DNA of 64,000 bases from Candidatus Cottocaccamicrobium excrementipullorum (GTDB lineage Bacteria; Bacillota; Clostridia; Lachnospirales; Lachnospiraceae): assembly GCA_018713255.1 (NCBI GenBank), contig DVFL01000009.1, positions 227,742-291,741 of the forward strand. The letters are read 5' to 3'. Positions 37,817-46,921 of this stretch are shown piece by piece. The position numbers and the translations under genes are program-made. The number at the start of each line of letters is the position of its first letter. The stretch's first letter is position 1. Under the pieces are notes generated by a model. That model was given only the letters and a program-made list of their open reading frames with translations, did no database searches and was not told where the DNA came from.

Positions 37817-38923
37817 ATGAAAAAATGGATGATAGGGGTCTTTTGGGGGATTTTGCTTCTTCCTAACCTGGTCTGGCCGGCGGTCTCTCCTTTTATGGAA
37901 ACGGAGAATACAGAAAACCGAACCATGGCAGAGCTTCCCCCCTTGACCCGGGAAAATTTTACAGAGTATCCGGCGCTGGTGGAGGATTATATTAATGACC
38001 ATGCGGCCTTCCGAAGTCAGCTGTTAAGCTTGAACGCGGGAATTAATCTGGGCGTTTTTCATTCTGTGGACAACCCGGAGGTGATTCTGGGAAAGGATGG
38101 CTGGTACTTTTATAACGGCGGTTCCAGTGTGGCGGATTATCGGGGGCAGAATCTTTATTCCGAGGAGGAGCTGGAGGAGATTGCCCAGGCAGTGGAGCGG
38201 GCACGGCTGTATTTTGAAAGTCAGGGCATTGAATTTGCTGTGATTTTAGCGCCGAACAAGGAGGAAGTTTACAGTGAATATATGCCGGACTGGTATACTC
38301 GGCTGTCAGAGATTACCCGGTATGATCAGATGGAAGGGTGTCTGCGGGAAAAAACGGAAGTTCCGGTGATCGCGCCCCTCTCTTATTTCCTGGAAAACCG
38401 GGAGCGGCTGTGGTATTTTAAGACCGATACCCACTGGAATGAGGCGGGAGGCTTTGTGGCTGGACAGATGCTGGTGGACGCTCTGGGGGGACAGGCAGTT
38501 TCTCTGGACCAGGTGGTGATTCCTTATGATTATCGGGGGCCGGGGGATCTGGCTTTGCTGTTTCATATGCCGGAATGCTTTCTGGAGGATTACTTCTGCA
38601 CGGTGAACGGATATTACGACCAGGTAAAGGTGGAAACCGTAGATCCGGTGGGGGACGGCATGGTGATCCGCACCAGCGCCCCGGAGGCGCCGGATGAGCG
38701 AAGGGTGGCCTTTTACCGGGATTCTTTTGCCACCGTGATGATGGACAAGATTTCCCGGTATTTTAAGAAGATGGATTTTTATCATTGGCAGGGCTTTGAT
38801 CCAGTTTATCTGGAGGAGAATCCGCCGGATGTGGTAGTTTATGAAGTGGTGGAGCGGGAGTTTGAACGGGTGATTGAGGACATGAACAAACTGGTTCCTC
38901 AGTCTTTCGACCCCGCTCAATAG
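37817..38923 (+). CDS. AlgX/AlgJ-like SGNH (DHHW) acetylation partner
   Basis: 368-residue extracytoplasmic protein with one N-terminal membrane anchor (about 5-22). The core resembles the AlgX/AlgJ/DHHW family that completes O-acetyl transfer: GKDGWYFYNGG, a VILAPNKEEVYSEYMP strand, and KTDTHWNEAGG carrying the Asp/His pair; a nucleophile candidate lies in FYRDSFA. The start at 37817 has AGAGGA ten bases upstream; a frame from 37793 is longer by eight residues without a site. It lies 37 bp after the MBOAT gene, forming a two-gene surface-polymer acetylation module. Confidence 0.8.
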   Translation: MKKWMIGVFWGILLLPNLVWPAVSPFMETENTENRTMAELPPLTRENFTEYPALVEDYINDHAAFRSQLLSLNAGINLGVFHSVDNPEVILGKDGWYFYNGGSSVADYRGQNLYSEEELEEIAQAVERARLYFESQGIEFAVILAPNKEEVYSEYMPDWYTRLSEITRYDQMEGCLREKTEVPVIAPLSYFLENRERLWYFKTDTHWNEAGGFVAGQMLVDALGGQAVSLDQVVIPYDYRGPGDLALLFHMPECFLEDYFCTVNGYYDQVKVETVDPVGDGMVIRTSAPEAPDERRVAFYRDSFATVMMDKISRYFKKMDFYHWQGFDPVYLEENPPDVVVYEVVEREFERVIEDMNKLVPQSFDPAQ

Positions 38924-38946
38924 AGAAAAGGAGACAAGGACAGTTT

Positions 38947-39543
38947 ATGAGGACAGTGCCATTCATTTTGGCCTCCGCCTCTCCCAGGCGGAAGCAGCTG
39001 ATGGAGCAGATCGGCCTTAAGCCGGAGATTATGCCCAGCTTTGCAGAGGAAAAAGTAGAAAGTACAGATCCAAGGCAGGTGGTTTTAAGTCTTTCTGCGC
39101 AGAAAGCGGAAGAGACAGCTTCTCGGACAGAAGGGCCGGCTGTGGTAATTGGAGCCGATACAGTAGTGGCAGCAGAGGGAAGGATTCTGGGAAAGCCAGG
39201 TTCTTTCCAGGAGGCAGAGGAGATGCTCACCCTTCTCCAGGACAATGTGCATGAGGTTTACACCGGCGTCACGGTGATCTGGAAGGGAGAACAGGAGAAA
39301 CGAATTTCCTTTGCAGAGGAGACTCGGGTAAAGGTATATCCCATGTCAAAAGAGGAAATCAGGGCGTACATTGCCACCAAAGATCCCATGGATAAAGCCG
39401 GGGCTTACGGGATTCAGGGCCCGTTTGCCGCCTATATTCAGGGGATAAAAGGGGACTACAACAATGTGGTAGGACTTCCGGTGGGGCGGCTTTATCAGGA
39501 ACTGAAGAGACTTGGATGCATAGAGGAGGAAAAAAATGATTAA
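38947..39543 (+). CDS. maf: Maf family nucleotide pyrophosphatase
   Basis: 198-residue Maf/YhdE protein, a house-cleaning pyrophosphatase for dTTP/UTP or modified nucleotides. It has the N-terminal LASASPRRKQL substrate loop, IGADTVV with the catalytic Asp, and DKAGAYGIQG. Length is typical. It overlaps the following HAD gene by eight bases, implying coupled translation. The gene begins 23 bp after the AlgX-like gene. Confidence 0.93.
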   Translation: MRTVPFILASASPRRKQLMEQIGLKPEIMPSFAEEKVESTDPRQVVLSLSAQKAEETASRTEGPAVVIGADTVVAAEGRILGKPGSFQEAEEMLTLLQDNVHEVYTGVTVIWKGEQEKRISFAEETRVKVYPMSKEEIRAYIATKDPMDKAGAYGIQGPFAAYIQGIKGDYNNVVGLPVGRLYQELKRLGCIEEEKND

Positions 39544-40321
39544 ACTGATTGTGACAGATATTGACGGGACTTTGGTGCCTGACGGGGCTAACGAGGTAAA
39601 TCCGGAGCTTTTTGATCTGATTGTCAAACTCAGAGAGAAGGGAATCCAGTTTGCCGCCGCCAGCGGCAGACAATGGCGAAGCATCGAGCGTCTGTTTGCG
39701 CCGATTAAAGAAAAAATCTTTTATATCTCAGATAATGGTGCCTATGTGGGCTGCCGGGGACGAAATCTTTTTCTGACTCCTGTGGATCGTCAAGTGGTCA
39801 TGGATATGGTGAGAGATGTGCGGGAATGTCCGGAGCTGGATATTATGATCAGCGGACCTGATGTGGTATATATGGAAACAAAGAATCAGGAGTTTGTGGA
39901 CTGGATGGTGGACAGCTACCGCTTTGAGGTAAGACAGGTGGAAGATCTTACCAAGGTAGAAGATTCTTTTATCAAAGTATCTGTTTATAAAAAGCATGGC
40001 ATAGAGCAGGCGGCTTCTGCCATCCGGGAGAAATATCAGGACCGGCTTAAAATCACAATTTCCGGAGACATGTGGATGGACTGTATGAATCAGTCGGTGA
40101 ATAAAGGCGCAGCTATCCGGGAGATCCAAGAGAGCCTGGAGATCCTCCCAGAAGAAACGATGGCCTTCGGCGATCAGCTGAACGATTTAGAAATGCTGGG
40201 ACGGGCCTATTACAGCTACGCCATTGGAAATGCAAGGCCGGAGATTAAAAAGGCTGCCCGTTTTCAGGCGGATACCAATGTGAACGATGGCGTGCTTAAG
40301 ATTCTTAAGCTCTTGATCTGA
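39536..40321 (+). CDS. Cof-type HAD-IIB phosphatase
   Basis: 261-residue HAD-superfamily phosphatase. Motif I is VTDIDGTLV (nucleophile Asp and acid Asp), motif II lies in FAAASGRQ, and motif IV in AFGDQLNDLEML; the cap is C2-type as in Cof/YidA proteins. It probably dephosphorylates sugar phosphates, FMN or PLP-like molecules, but substrate assignment from sequence is unreliable. Its start overlaps the end of maf, with GGAGGAAAAAA in front. Confidence 0.92.
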   Translation: MIKLIVTDIDGTLVPDGANEVNPELFDLIVKLREKGIQFAAASGRQWRSIERLFAPIKEKIFYISDNGAYVGCRGRNLFLTPVDRQVVMDMVRDVRECPELDIMISGPDVVYMETKNQEFVDWMVDSYRFEVRQVEDLTKVEDSFIKVSVYKKHGIEQAASAIREKYQDRLKITISGDMWMDCMNQSVNKGAAIREIQESLEILPEETMAFGDQLNDLEMLGRAYYSYAIGNARPEIKKAARFQADTNVNDGVLKILKLLI

Positions 40322-40342
40322 GAGAGAACAGAGGGGTTGTGA

Positions 40343-41314
40343 ATGAAAAAAGGAATTAACATCATTAAAGTTTGGCTGGGGATTCTTGGTGGAATGCTTT
40401 GCCTGTCCGGCTGTGCCGGTGAAACCTCTGCAGGAGCCGGAGGGGAGATGGTGGAAAGCCTTAGCCGGGGGGAGGCTATGCTTCTGGTAGCCACAGAGAG
40501 AAACCGGTATGAACAGCTTTATACAGATCAGATCTGGAACGTAACCATGCCGGAAGAAGGAAATTCCTTTGGTGATTTCCTTCTTCAGCAGGTTAAGCAG
40601 TTTGCCGGGGATATCAAAGTTGTGGACCAGATGGCCGGGGAGTACGGCATTGAACTGGACAGCAGCGAAAATGAACAGCTGAGAAGATTATCTGAGGATT
40701 ATTACAGTCAGCTTTCCCAGGCAGATTTGGAGTATACTGGAGCAACCCAGGAGGACGCCTTTCAGCTATATCAGGATTACCATTTGGCCTGCAAAACGGT
40801 GGATCAGCTGACCCGGGCTTCTGATTTGGAGATCAGCGACAGCCAGGCTCAGGTTATTGAAATCCGTCAAATTGTTCTGGAGGATGAGGCGGAAGCTTCT
40901 CAGGTGCTGTCGCTGGTTCAGGAGGAGGGAGCGGACTTCGCCTCGATTGCCCAGGAATACAGCACGGAGGACGAGATCAGCCTGGAGATTGGAAGAGGGG
41001 AGACGGATGCGGCCATTGAGACGGCGGCCTTTTCCCTGGAGGAAGGAGAAATCAGTCCCATAATTTCTGCAGGAGGAAAATATTATCTTATCCAGTGCGT
41101 TAATCCCTATGATCAGGAGGCGACGCGGGAGAGGAAAGAAGAAATGACTCTTTTAAAGAAGGACGAAGCCTTTCGGAAAATTTATGATGAGTTTCTTGAA
41201 GCACATCCCCTGGTGACAGATGACCAGGTGTGGACGGGAATCAGCTGTGAAACAGATTTGGATACTACTACAGTGAATTTCTTCTCTTTATATGAGGAAT
41301 ATTTCCCGGAATAG
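40343..41314 (+). CDS. PrsA-like peptidyl-prolyl isomerase lipoprotein
   Basis: 323-residue exported lipoprotein. The signal ends in the lipobox LSGC (Cys24). A SurA/PrsA-type N-terminal helical region is followed by a parvulin-like domain (about 172-260: VIEIRQIVLEDEAEA, DFASIAQEYSTE, EEGEISPIISAGGKYYLIQCV) and a C-terminal helix. It is likely a foldase for secreted proteins at the membrane surface. It follows the HAD gene by 21 bp and ends at a strong bidirectional terminator. Confidence 0.85.
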   Translation: MKKGINIIKVWLGILGGMLCLSGCAGETSAGAGGEMVESLSRGEAMLLVATERNRYEQLYTDQIWNVTMPEEGNSFGDFLLQQVKQFAGDIKVVDQMAGEYGIELDSSENEQLRRLSEDYYSQLSQADLEYTGATQEDAFQLYQDYHLACKTVDQLTRASDLEISDSQAQVIEIRQIVLEDEAEASQVLSLVQEEGADFASIAQEYSTEDEISLEIGRGETDAAIETAAFSLEEGEISPIISAGGKYYLIQCVNPYDQEATRERKEEMTLLKKDEAFRKIYDEFLEAHPLVTDDQVWTGISCETDLDTTTVNFFSLYEEYFPE

Positions 41315-41324
41315 AAGGGAACAG

Positions 41325-41386
41325 AAAAAATGCCGGAGCAATAAGGCGCTGAAAGAATACAGCCCTTGATTGCTCCGGCATTTTTG
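41325..41386. terminator. Bidirectional terminator between prsA-like and aminopeptidase genes
   Basis: AAAAATGCCGGAGCAAT pairs with ATTGCTCCGGCATTTTT; T-tract on both strands. Confidence 0.9.
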
Positions 41387-41425
41387 CAAGGATTAAATTC
41401 GTCTATGCGGCCTGGTATGCTGACC

Positions 41426-42748
41426 TTAACCCTGGAAGAACGCGCGGGTGAGGTTTTCTAAGGCGGCCTGATCCGCCTGGTGAAGAATTTCCCGGGAGGA
41501 GTGCATGGATAAAATGGGCACGCCTGCATCAACGGTGGGCATATTCAGCCGGGCGGAAGAGATGCTTCCCAGGGTGGAACCGCCGCGGATATCTGAACGG
41601 TTGGAAAATTTCCGATAGGGAATCTGATGCTTGCGGCAGAGACCCTCGATTACGCTGACATAAGAAGCATCGGTGGCATAGGCCTGGCTGGCGGCCAGCT
41701 TTAAGGCTGCGCCGTCTCCCATGACAATCTGGTTTTTAATGTCGCATTTTTCCGGATAGTTAGGATGCATGGCGTGGGCCACATCCAGAGAAAGCATCAG
41801 GCCGCCCATGAGACTGTCTAAGAGGGATTCCCGGCCCAGTCCAAGGGAGAGGAACAGCTTTTCCAGAACCCGCTCAAGAAGCATGGAATCAGCGCCCTGT
41901 TTGGTGAAGCTGCCCACTTCTTCATTATCATAAAGGATAATCCCGCAGATTCCTTCCGAGCAGCCGCCTTCTATCAGTCCTGTAAGGCAGGCCTGAACAG
42001 AGGTAAGATTGTCCAGCCGGGGCGCGGAGAGAAATTCGCCGGAGAGTCCCAGGATGGCCGGCTCATCGGCATTATACAGGTAAATCTCGTAATCCAGGAT
42101 TTCTTCAGGGGCACAGCCGGCTTCCTGGGCCAAGAAGTTCAGGAAGAAATGATCCCGATCCAGTTCCTGCGTAAGAATCGCGGCCAGAGGAAGCATGTCC
42201 TTCTGAGGATTTAAGGCTACGCCGTTGTTTACCTCCCGGTTCATGTGGATTGCAAGACTGGGAATGGTGAACAGCGGGCGGCTGCTGCGGATATAGATGG
42301 TTCTGGGGGCAAAGGGATCGCTGGTGAGAACGCAGACTTTTCCTGCAGCAGAGAGGGGACGGTCCATCCATGTGCTTAAAATGGGACCGCCGTAAACTTC
42401 CACGTTCAGTTTTCCATACCGGTCAGTGGAAACTTCCGGAGAAGGTTTAACTTTGAAGCAGGGCCAGTCAGTATGAGCGGCAGCCAGTTTTAGCCGGGGA
42501 GCGGAGGAAATCTGGCCGGAGAGCAGTTCCGGACCCAGAACAAAGGCCAAAAGAGTAGAACCGAAGGCGTTGATCAGATAGCGCTGACCTCCCGTCAAGG
42601 TCCAGGGCTCGGTGAGGGAGAGCGTCTGGAAGCCGGCCTGGGAAAGCTGGGATTGGGCTTCCAAAATACAGTGATATGGGGAGACTGAAGCCTCCAGAGT
42701 CTGGCAGAGCCGCTGGATTACAGGGGATGCAAAGGATTGTTGTTTCAT
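41426..42748 (-). CDS. apeB: M18 family aminopeptidase
   Basis: 440-residue M18 zinc aminopeptidase (aspartyl aminopeptidase group), a cytosolic dodecameric enzyme trimming N-terminal, mainly acidic, residues. Metal and catalytic motifs are AAHTDWP, SAPRLDNL, YDNEEVGS and MHPNYPEK. The length fits bacterial M18 enzymes. The ATG at 42748 follows GGGAGGAAATATCC. Its upstream region has a perfect 13-bp tandem repeat (42770-42795) on the way to its promoter. Confidence 0.93.
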   Translation of the reverse strand: MKQQSFASPVIQRLCQTLEASVSPYHCILEAQSQLSQAGFQTLSLTEPWTLTGGQRYLINAFGSTLLAFVLGPELLSGQISSAPRLKLAAAHTDWPCFKVKPSPEVSTDRYGKLNVEVYGGPILSTWMDRPLSAAGKVCVLTSDPFAPRTIYIRSSRPLFTIPSLAIHMNREVNNGVALNPQKDMLPLAAILTQELDRDHFFLNFLAQEAGCAPEEILDYEIYLYNADEPAILGLSGEFLSAPRLDNLTSVQACLTGLIEGGCSEGICGIILYDNEEVGSFTKQGADSMLLERVLEKLFLSLGLGRESLLDSLMGGLMLSLDVAHAMHPNYPEKCDIKNQIVMGDGAALKLAASQAYATDASYVSVIEGLCRKHQIPYRKFSNRSDIRGGSTLGSISSARLNMPTVDAGVPILSMHSSREILHQADQAALENLTRAFFQG

Positions 42749-42769
42749 GGATATTTCCTCCCTTAATTC

Positions 42770-42795
42770 AATGGTTGTTCATAATGGTTGTTCAT
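42770..42795. repeat. 13-bp perfect tandem duplication upstream of the M18 gene
   Basis: AATGGTTGTTCAT occurs twice head to tail at 42770-42782 and 42783-42795, in the 5' leader of the aminopeptidase gene. Possible operator or a slippage product. Confidence 0.85.
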
Positions 42796-42970
42796 GAAAT
42801 GTCAGTTAACGATATCCTAGTATACTACAATTCAGGGGGAAAGGGAATAAGGGGAGAGGGACGATTGACAGAGAAAATCCGGCTTGGTATAGTAAGAGAC
42901 AGGAATTCTTTCTCCCAGGGGCGCGCGAAAAAGAGAGACGCGGTGAGCAGGGAGAGAAAGGCGGAAGAAA

Positions 42971-43477
42971 ATGACGGCTTTGCAGATCGAAGAGATAGGC
43001 GCGTTTACGCGGAAGTTGTTTCTGGAAACGGCATTTGACGGATTTTGGGTCAAAGAGGCAGTGATTGTTACGTTCAACCGGTTTTCCATTGACGGCCGTA
43101 TCCGGCCGGGATTTTTTAATGAAGAAGAGCTGGAAGAAATGGGGATAACAGAATATGCTTTGTGGCGGCAGCTTCGTCCCATCTGTTTTTCACTGATTAA
43201 AGGGAAACGTCTCCCGGAAAGTTTTCAGATTACTTTGCAGCTTCCGAAGAATCAGGAAGAGATTTTCCTGAAGGAAAAAGGTCTTGAGCATTACCGCCCG
43301 GAGCAGATTTCAGGATTATATCTTCATATCCGGTATGAAGGGGGAGATCTTAAATGTGTTACCGGAACTTCTTTGACAGTATTTACCATGGACAGAGCGC
43401 TGGAGCAAGGATGGGATGAATATGCTGCAGAACTGCTGAAATCCATGGGGATTGCAGCGATTACTAGCACTCAATAA
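42971..43477 (+). CDS. Uncharacterised protein resembling DUF5721
   Basis: 168-residue soluble protein without a domain I can assign to a function. It resembles a family of Lachnospiraceae proteins that I recall as DUF5721 (moderate certainty). Residues such as DGFWVKEAVIVTFNRFSIDGRI and WRQLRPICFSLIKGKRLP suggest a compact alpha/beta fold. Its last codons overlap the left half of a CIRCE operator serving htpG. The start is only weakly supported by GGCGGAAGAAA, the best site nearby. Confidence 0.6.
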   Translation: MTALQIEEIGAFTRKLFLETAFDGFWVKEAVIVTFNRFSIDGRIRPGFFNEEELEEMGITEYALWRQLRPICFSLIKGKRLPESFQITLQLPKNQEEIFLKEKGLEHYRPEQISGLYLHIRYEGGDLKCVTGTSLTVFTMDRALEQGWDEYAAELLKSMGIAAITSTQ

Positions 43478-43490
43478 AAATGAGTGCTAA
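43464..43490 (+). promoter_or_regulatory. CIRCE element (HrcA operator) of htpG
   Basis: CTAGCACTC, nine bases, GAGTGCTAA: the TTAGCACTC-N9-GAGTGCTAA consensus with a single outer mismatch (C for T). It overlaps the end of the preceding gene and lies just upstream of the htpG -35 box. Confidence 0.92.
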
Positions 43491-43497
43491 TTTTCTG

Positions 43498-43526
43498 TTG
43501 ACTTTTTGTTCTATTAGTATTAGAAT
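43498..43526 (+). promoter_or_regulatory. htpG promoter
   Basis: TTGACT, 17-bp spacer, TAGAAT, directly after the CIRCE element. The leader then carries a 12-bp hairpin (43552-43587). Confidence 0.85.
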
Positions 43527-43625
43527 AAGTGACGAAGAAATGAAAAAGCCAAAAACCGGAAGAATCAGTGAGAGATCTTCTGGTTTTCTCAACATAGGAC
43601 AGAGAAGAAGAAGGAGAGGATTTCT

Positions 43626-45638
43626 ATGGCAAAGACAGGCAGTTTAACCATTAACAGCGAAAATATTTTTCCCATTATCAAAAAATGGCTGTATTCAGAT
43701 CATGATATTTTCTACCGTGAACTGATTTCTAATGGCTGTGATGCCATTACCAAACTGAAGAAGCTGGAATTAATGGGAGAATTTCAGAAGCCTGAGGACT
43801 GTGAGTATAAGATTCAGGTAACGGTAAATCCCAATGATAAAACCATTGTGGTGGAAGATAATGGTCTTGGCATGACGGAAGCTGAGGTGGAGGAGTATAT
43901 TAATCAGATCGCTTTCTCCGGCGCTCAGGCTTTTATGGAGAAATATAAGGATAAGGCCAATGAAGACCAGATTATCGGACATTTCGGCCTTGGTTTTTAT
44001 TCTGCATTTATGGTGGCAGACAAGGTGACCATTGATACGCTGTCCTATCAGAAGGATGCAGTTCCGGTACACTGGGAGTCTGACGGCGGCACCTCCTACG
44101 AGATGACCGATGGCACCAAGGAAGGGTTTGGTACAAAAATTACCTTGTATTTAAATGACGACAGCACGGAATTTGCCAATGAATACCGGGCGAGAGAAGT
44201 CATTGAAAAGTACTGCTCCTTTATGCCGGTGCCTATTTACCTGACCAACAGTGCAGAAGGTCCGCAGTATGAGACCATTGAGAAGGACGAACTGACGGAC
44301 AAGGATACAATTGTAGAAACCATTGTAGAGGAAGCAAAGACAGAGGAGAGAGAGAAAGAAGACGGCACCAAGGAGACGGTGGAGGTTTCTCCGGCAAAGG
44401 AGAAATATAAGATCTTAAAGCGTCCAGTTCCCTTAAATGACATTCATCCTCTGTGGAACAAGCATCCGAATGAATGTACAGAAGAAGAATATAAGGCCTT
44501 TTACCGGAAAGTATTCATGGATTACAAGGAGCCCCTTTTCTGGATCCATCTGAATATGGATTATCCATTTAATTTAAAGGGAATTCTGTACTTCCCCAAG
44601 ATTAATATGGAGTATGACAGCCTGGAAGGAGTAATTAAACTTTATAACAATCAGGTATTTATTGCCGACAACATTAAAGAAGTAATTCCTGAATTCCTGA
44701 TGCTGTTAAAAGGCGTGATCGACTGCCCGGATCTGCCGCTGAATGTATCTCGTTCCGCTTTGCAGAATGACGGTTTTGTAAAGAAAATTTCGGATTACAT
44801 TACCAAGAAAGTGGCGGATAAGCTCTCCGGCATGTGCAAGACTGACCGGGAAAATTACGAAAAATACTGGGATGATATCAATCCTTTCATCAAGTACGGA
44901 TGCATTAAGGATGAAAAATTCCAGGAGAAGATGAAGGACTATATTATCTTCAAGAATCTGGAGGGCAAGTATCTTACCCTGCCGGAGTGCCTTGAGGAGA
45001 ATAAGGAGAAGCATCCCAACACGGTATTCTATGTGACCGATGAGAAGGAGCAGAGCCAGTATATCAATATGTTTAAGAAAGAAGGCATGGACGCAGTTAT
45101 CCTGTCTCATAATATTGATACGCCCTTCATTGGACAGCTGGAGCAGAAGAATGAGAATCTGAAGTTTATCCGCATTGACGCCGATGTGACCGATCTGTTC
45201 AAGGAAGAGGGAGAGGAAGATGCAGATAAGGCCAAGGAAGAGACCGAAGCGCTTACAGAGATTTTCCGCAAGGCTTTAAATAATGATAAACTGGAAGTTA
45301 AGGCAGAAAAGCTGAAGGACGCATCAGTGGCTGCGATGATCACCGTATCAGAGGAGTCCAGAAGAATGCAGGATATGATGAAGATGTACAATATGTACGG
45401 CATGGATCCTTCGATGTTCGGAAGCCAGGGAGAAAGTCTGGTGCTGAACCGGAATCATCCTTTGGTGCAGTATGTGCTGAACCACAAGGACGGACAGCAT
45501 ACGGCTCAGTTCTGCCAGCAGCTTTACGATCTGGCGAAATTAAGCCATGGCAGCCTGACTCCAGAGCGAATGACAGACTTTATTGCCAGAAGCAATGAGA
45601 TTATGATGGTGCTGGCTGAAGAGGAAAAAAATAATTAA
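43626..45638 (+). CDS. htpG: Chaperone HtpG (Hsp90)
   Basis: 670-residue bacterial Hsp90. The GHKL ATPase domain shows ELISNGCDAITKL (catalytic Glu and Asn), DNGLGMT, and GHFGLGFYSAFMV; middle and C-terminal dimer domains follow. A Glu/Lys-rich charged linker near 230-255 separates the N-terminal and middle domains and is longer than in E. coli HtpG. The CIRCE element and promoter immediately upstream indicate direct control by the HrcA repressor, in contrast to B. subtilis htpG. RBS GAAGGAGAGGATTTCT; ends with a strong terminator. Confidence 0.96.
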   Translation: MAKTGSLTINSENIFPIIKKWLYSDHDIFYRELISNGCDAITKLKKLELMGEFQKPEDCEYKIQVTVNPNDKTIVVEDNGLGMTEAEVEEYINQIAFSGAQAFMEKYKDKANEDQIIGHFGLGFYSAFMVADKVTIDTLSYQKDAVPVHWESDGGTSYEMTDGTKEGFGTKITLYLNDDSTEFANEYRAREVIEKYCSFMPVPIYLTNSAEGPQYETIEKDELTDKDTIVETIVEEAKTEEREKEDGTKETVEVSPAKEKYKILKRPVPLNDIHPLWNKHPNECTEEEYKAFYRKVFMDYKEPLFWIHLNMDYPFNLKGILYFPKINMEYDSLEGVIKLYNNQVFIADNIKEVIPEFLMLLKGVIDCPDLPLNVSRSALQNDGFVKKISDYITKKVADKLSGMCKTDRENYEKYWDDINPFIKYGCIKDEKFQEKMKDYIIFKNLEGKYLTLPECLEENKEKHPNTVFYVTDEKEQSQYINMFKKEGMDAVILSHNIDTPFIGQLEQKNENLKFIRIDADVTDLFKEEGEEDADKAKEETEALTEIFRKALNNDKLEVKAEKLKDASVAAMITVSEESRRMQDMMKMYNMYGMDPSMFGSQGESLVLNRNHPLVQYVLNHKDGQHTAQFCQQLYDLAKLSHGSLTPERMTDFIARSNEIMMVLAEEEKNN

Positions 45639-45653
45639 GGGTACCAGAATGAT

Positions 45654-45693
45654 ACCGCCGCGGCAGGTGTAGTCACTGCTGCGGCGGTTTTTA
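45654..45693 (+). terminator. Terminator after htpG
   Basis: ACCGCCGC-GGCAG / CTGC-GCGGCGGT stem followed by TTTTTATT. Confidence 0.88.
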
Positions 45694-45732
45694 TTCTTTA
45701 TCCAAATGGATGAAAAATATATGATGAAGTAA

Positions 45733-45761
45733 TTGAAAAGGAGAAGGGATACTGTTATAAT
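45733..45761 (+). promoter_or_regulatory. degV-family gene promoter
   Basis: TTGAAA, 17-bp spacer, TATAAT with extended -10 TGT. Confidence 0.85.
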
Positions 45762-45807
45762 AAGTAGTAATCAAAACTACATCATACGGAAATCATGGAG
45801 GCACATT

Positions 45808-46644
45808 ATGACATATAAAATTATTGGGGACAGTTGTCTGGATCTGACCAGAGAATTAAAGAAAGATCCGCATTTTCAAACGGTGCCCCTGACCCTTCAG
45901 GTAGGGCAGGTTACCGTAACCGACGACGAGCAGTTTGACCAGAAAGCCTTTATCCAGCTGATGAAGAACAGTCCGGAGTGCCCGAAGACGGCCTGCCCTT
46001 CTCCAGAGCGGTTTAAGGAAGCCTATGCTTGTCCGGAAGAAAACGTTTTTGTGATTTGTCTATCTGAGCATTTAAGCGGAACCTACAGCAGCGCCTGCCT
46101 GGGGAAAAAGCTGTATGAGGAAGAATACGGAAAGAAAAATATCTGCGTGCTGAGCTCCGATTCTGCTGCTGCTGGAGAACTTAATTTGGCGCTGTATATC
46201 CGGGATCTCTGCGAACAGAGTGTGCCCTTTGAGGAGATCGTAAAAAGAGCCAGCGCTTATCGGGATGATATGAAAACGTATTTCGTCCTGGAGTCTTTGG
46301 ATTACCTGCGCAAAAACGGACGGCTCAGCGGACTTCAGGCATTCTTCGCCACCACATTAAACATTAAGCCGGTGATGGCTGGAGACAAAGGCGTGATTGT
46401 AAAGGTGGATCAGGCCAGAGGAATCACGAAGGCGCTGCAGCGTATGTGCGATCATGCTGTTCGAGCGGTGGGAGATACGAGAGAGCGGACCTTGGTGATT
46501 TCTCACTGCAACTGCCCGGAGCGGGCCCAATTTGTGAAAGAAGAGATGGAGAAGCGGGGAAGCTACCGGGATGTGGTAATTACAGAAGGCGCCGGAGTTA
46601 CTACGGTGTATGCCAATGACGGAGGCATTGTCATTGCTCTTTAA
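45808..46644 (+). CDS. DegV family fatty-acid-binding protein
   Basis: 278-residue DegV protein, a FakB-type carrier that holds a fatty acid for phosphorylation by FakA. It shows the N-terminal KIIGDSCLDL strand, the SEHLSGTYSSA loop typical of the acyl-carboxylate site, and LDYLRKNGRLSG. The start at 45808 follows GGAGGCACATT, and the promoter lies upstream; a frame from 45733 would begin inside that promoter. Monocistronic, with its own terminator. Confidence 0.9.
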   Translation: MTYKIIGDSCLDLTRELKKDPHFQTVPLTLQVGQVTVTDDEQFDQKAFIQLMKNSPECPKTACPSPERFKEAYACPEENVFVICLSEHLSGTYSSACLGKKLYEEEYGKKNICVLSSDSAAAGELNLALYIRDLCEQSVPFEEIVKRASAYRDDMKTYFVLESLDYLRKNGRLSGLQAFFATTLNIKPVMAGDKGVIVKVDQARGITKALQRMCDHAVRAVGDTRERTLVISHCNCPERAQFVKEEMEKRGSYRDVVITEGAGVTTVYANDGGIVIAL

Positions 46645-46692
46645 CCCTTTGCCATGAGAACATTTGAAGGATCATTAAAGCCCGGTTTTCAG

Positions 46693-46733
46693 AGGCCGCA
46701 GCCAGATCGAGAAAGATCGCTGCGGCCTTTTTT
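46693..46733 (+). terminator. Terminator after the degV-family gene
   Basis: AGGCCGCAGC / GCTGCGGCCT stem followed by TTTTT. Confidence 0.88.
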
Positions 46734-46806
46734 GGCGGCGCTGGGGAGCGGATGAAGGCGGCAGAGAATGTGAATGGGCGGAGGCTTCATCTGCAAAAAG
46801 TATGAC

Positions 46807-46835
46807 TTGATTCGCCTTTCAGCCAATGCTAAAAT
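46807..46835 (+). promoter_or_regulatory. capA-like gene promoter
   Basis: TTGATT, 17-bp spacer, TAAAAT. Confidence 0.75.
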
Positions 46836-46921
46836 GAAAAGCAATACGTGAGCTTGGCGTGCAGGGCGGCATTGCGCGTGCACCTGTACGCAGCGCTGCA
46901 GAAAGGCTGGGAAAAGATGAA

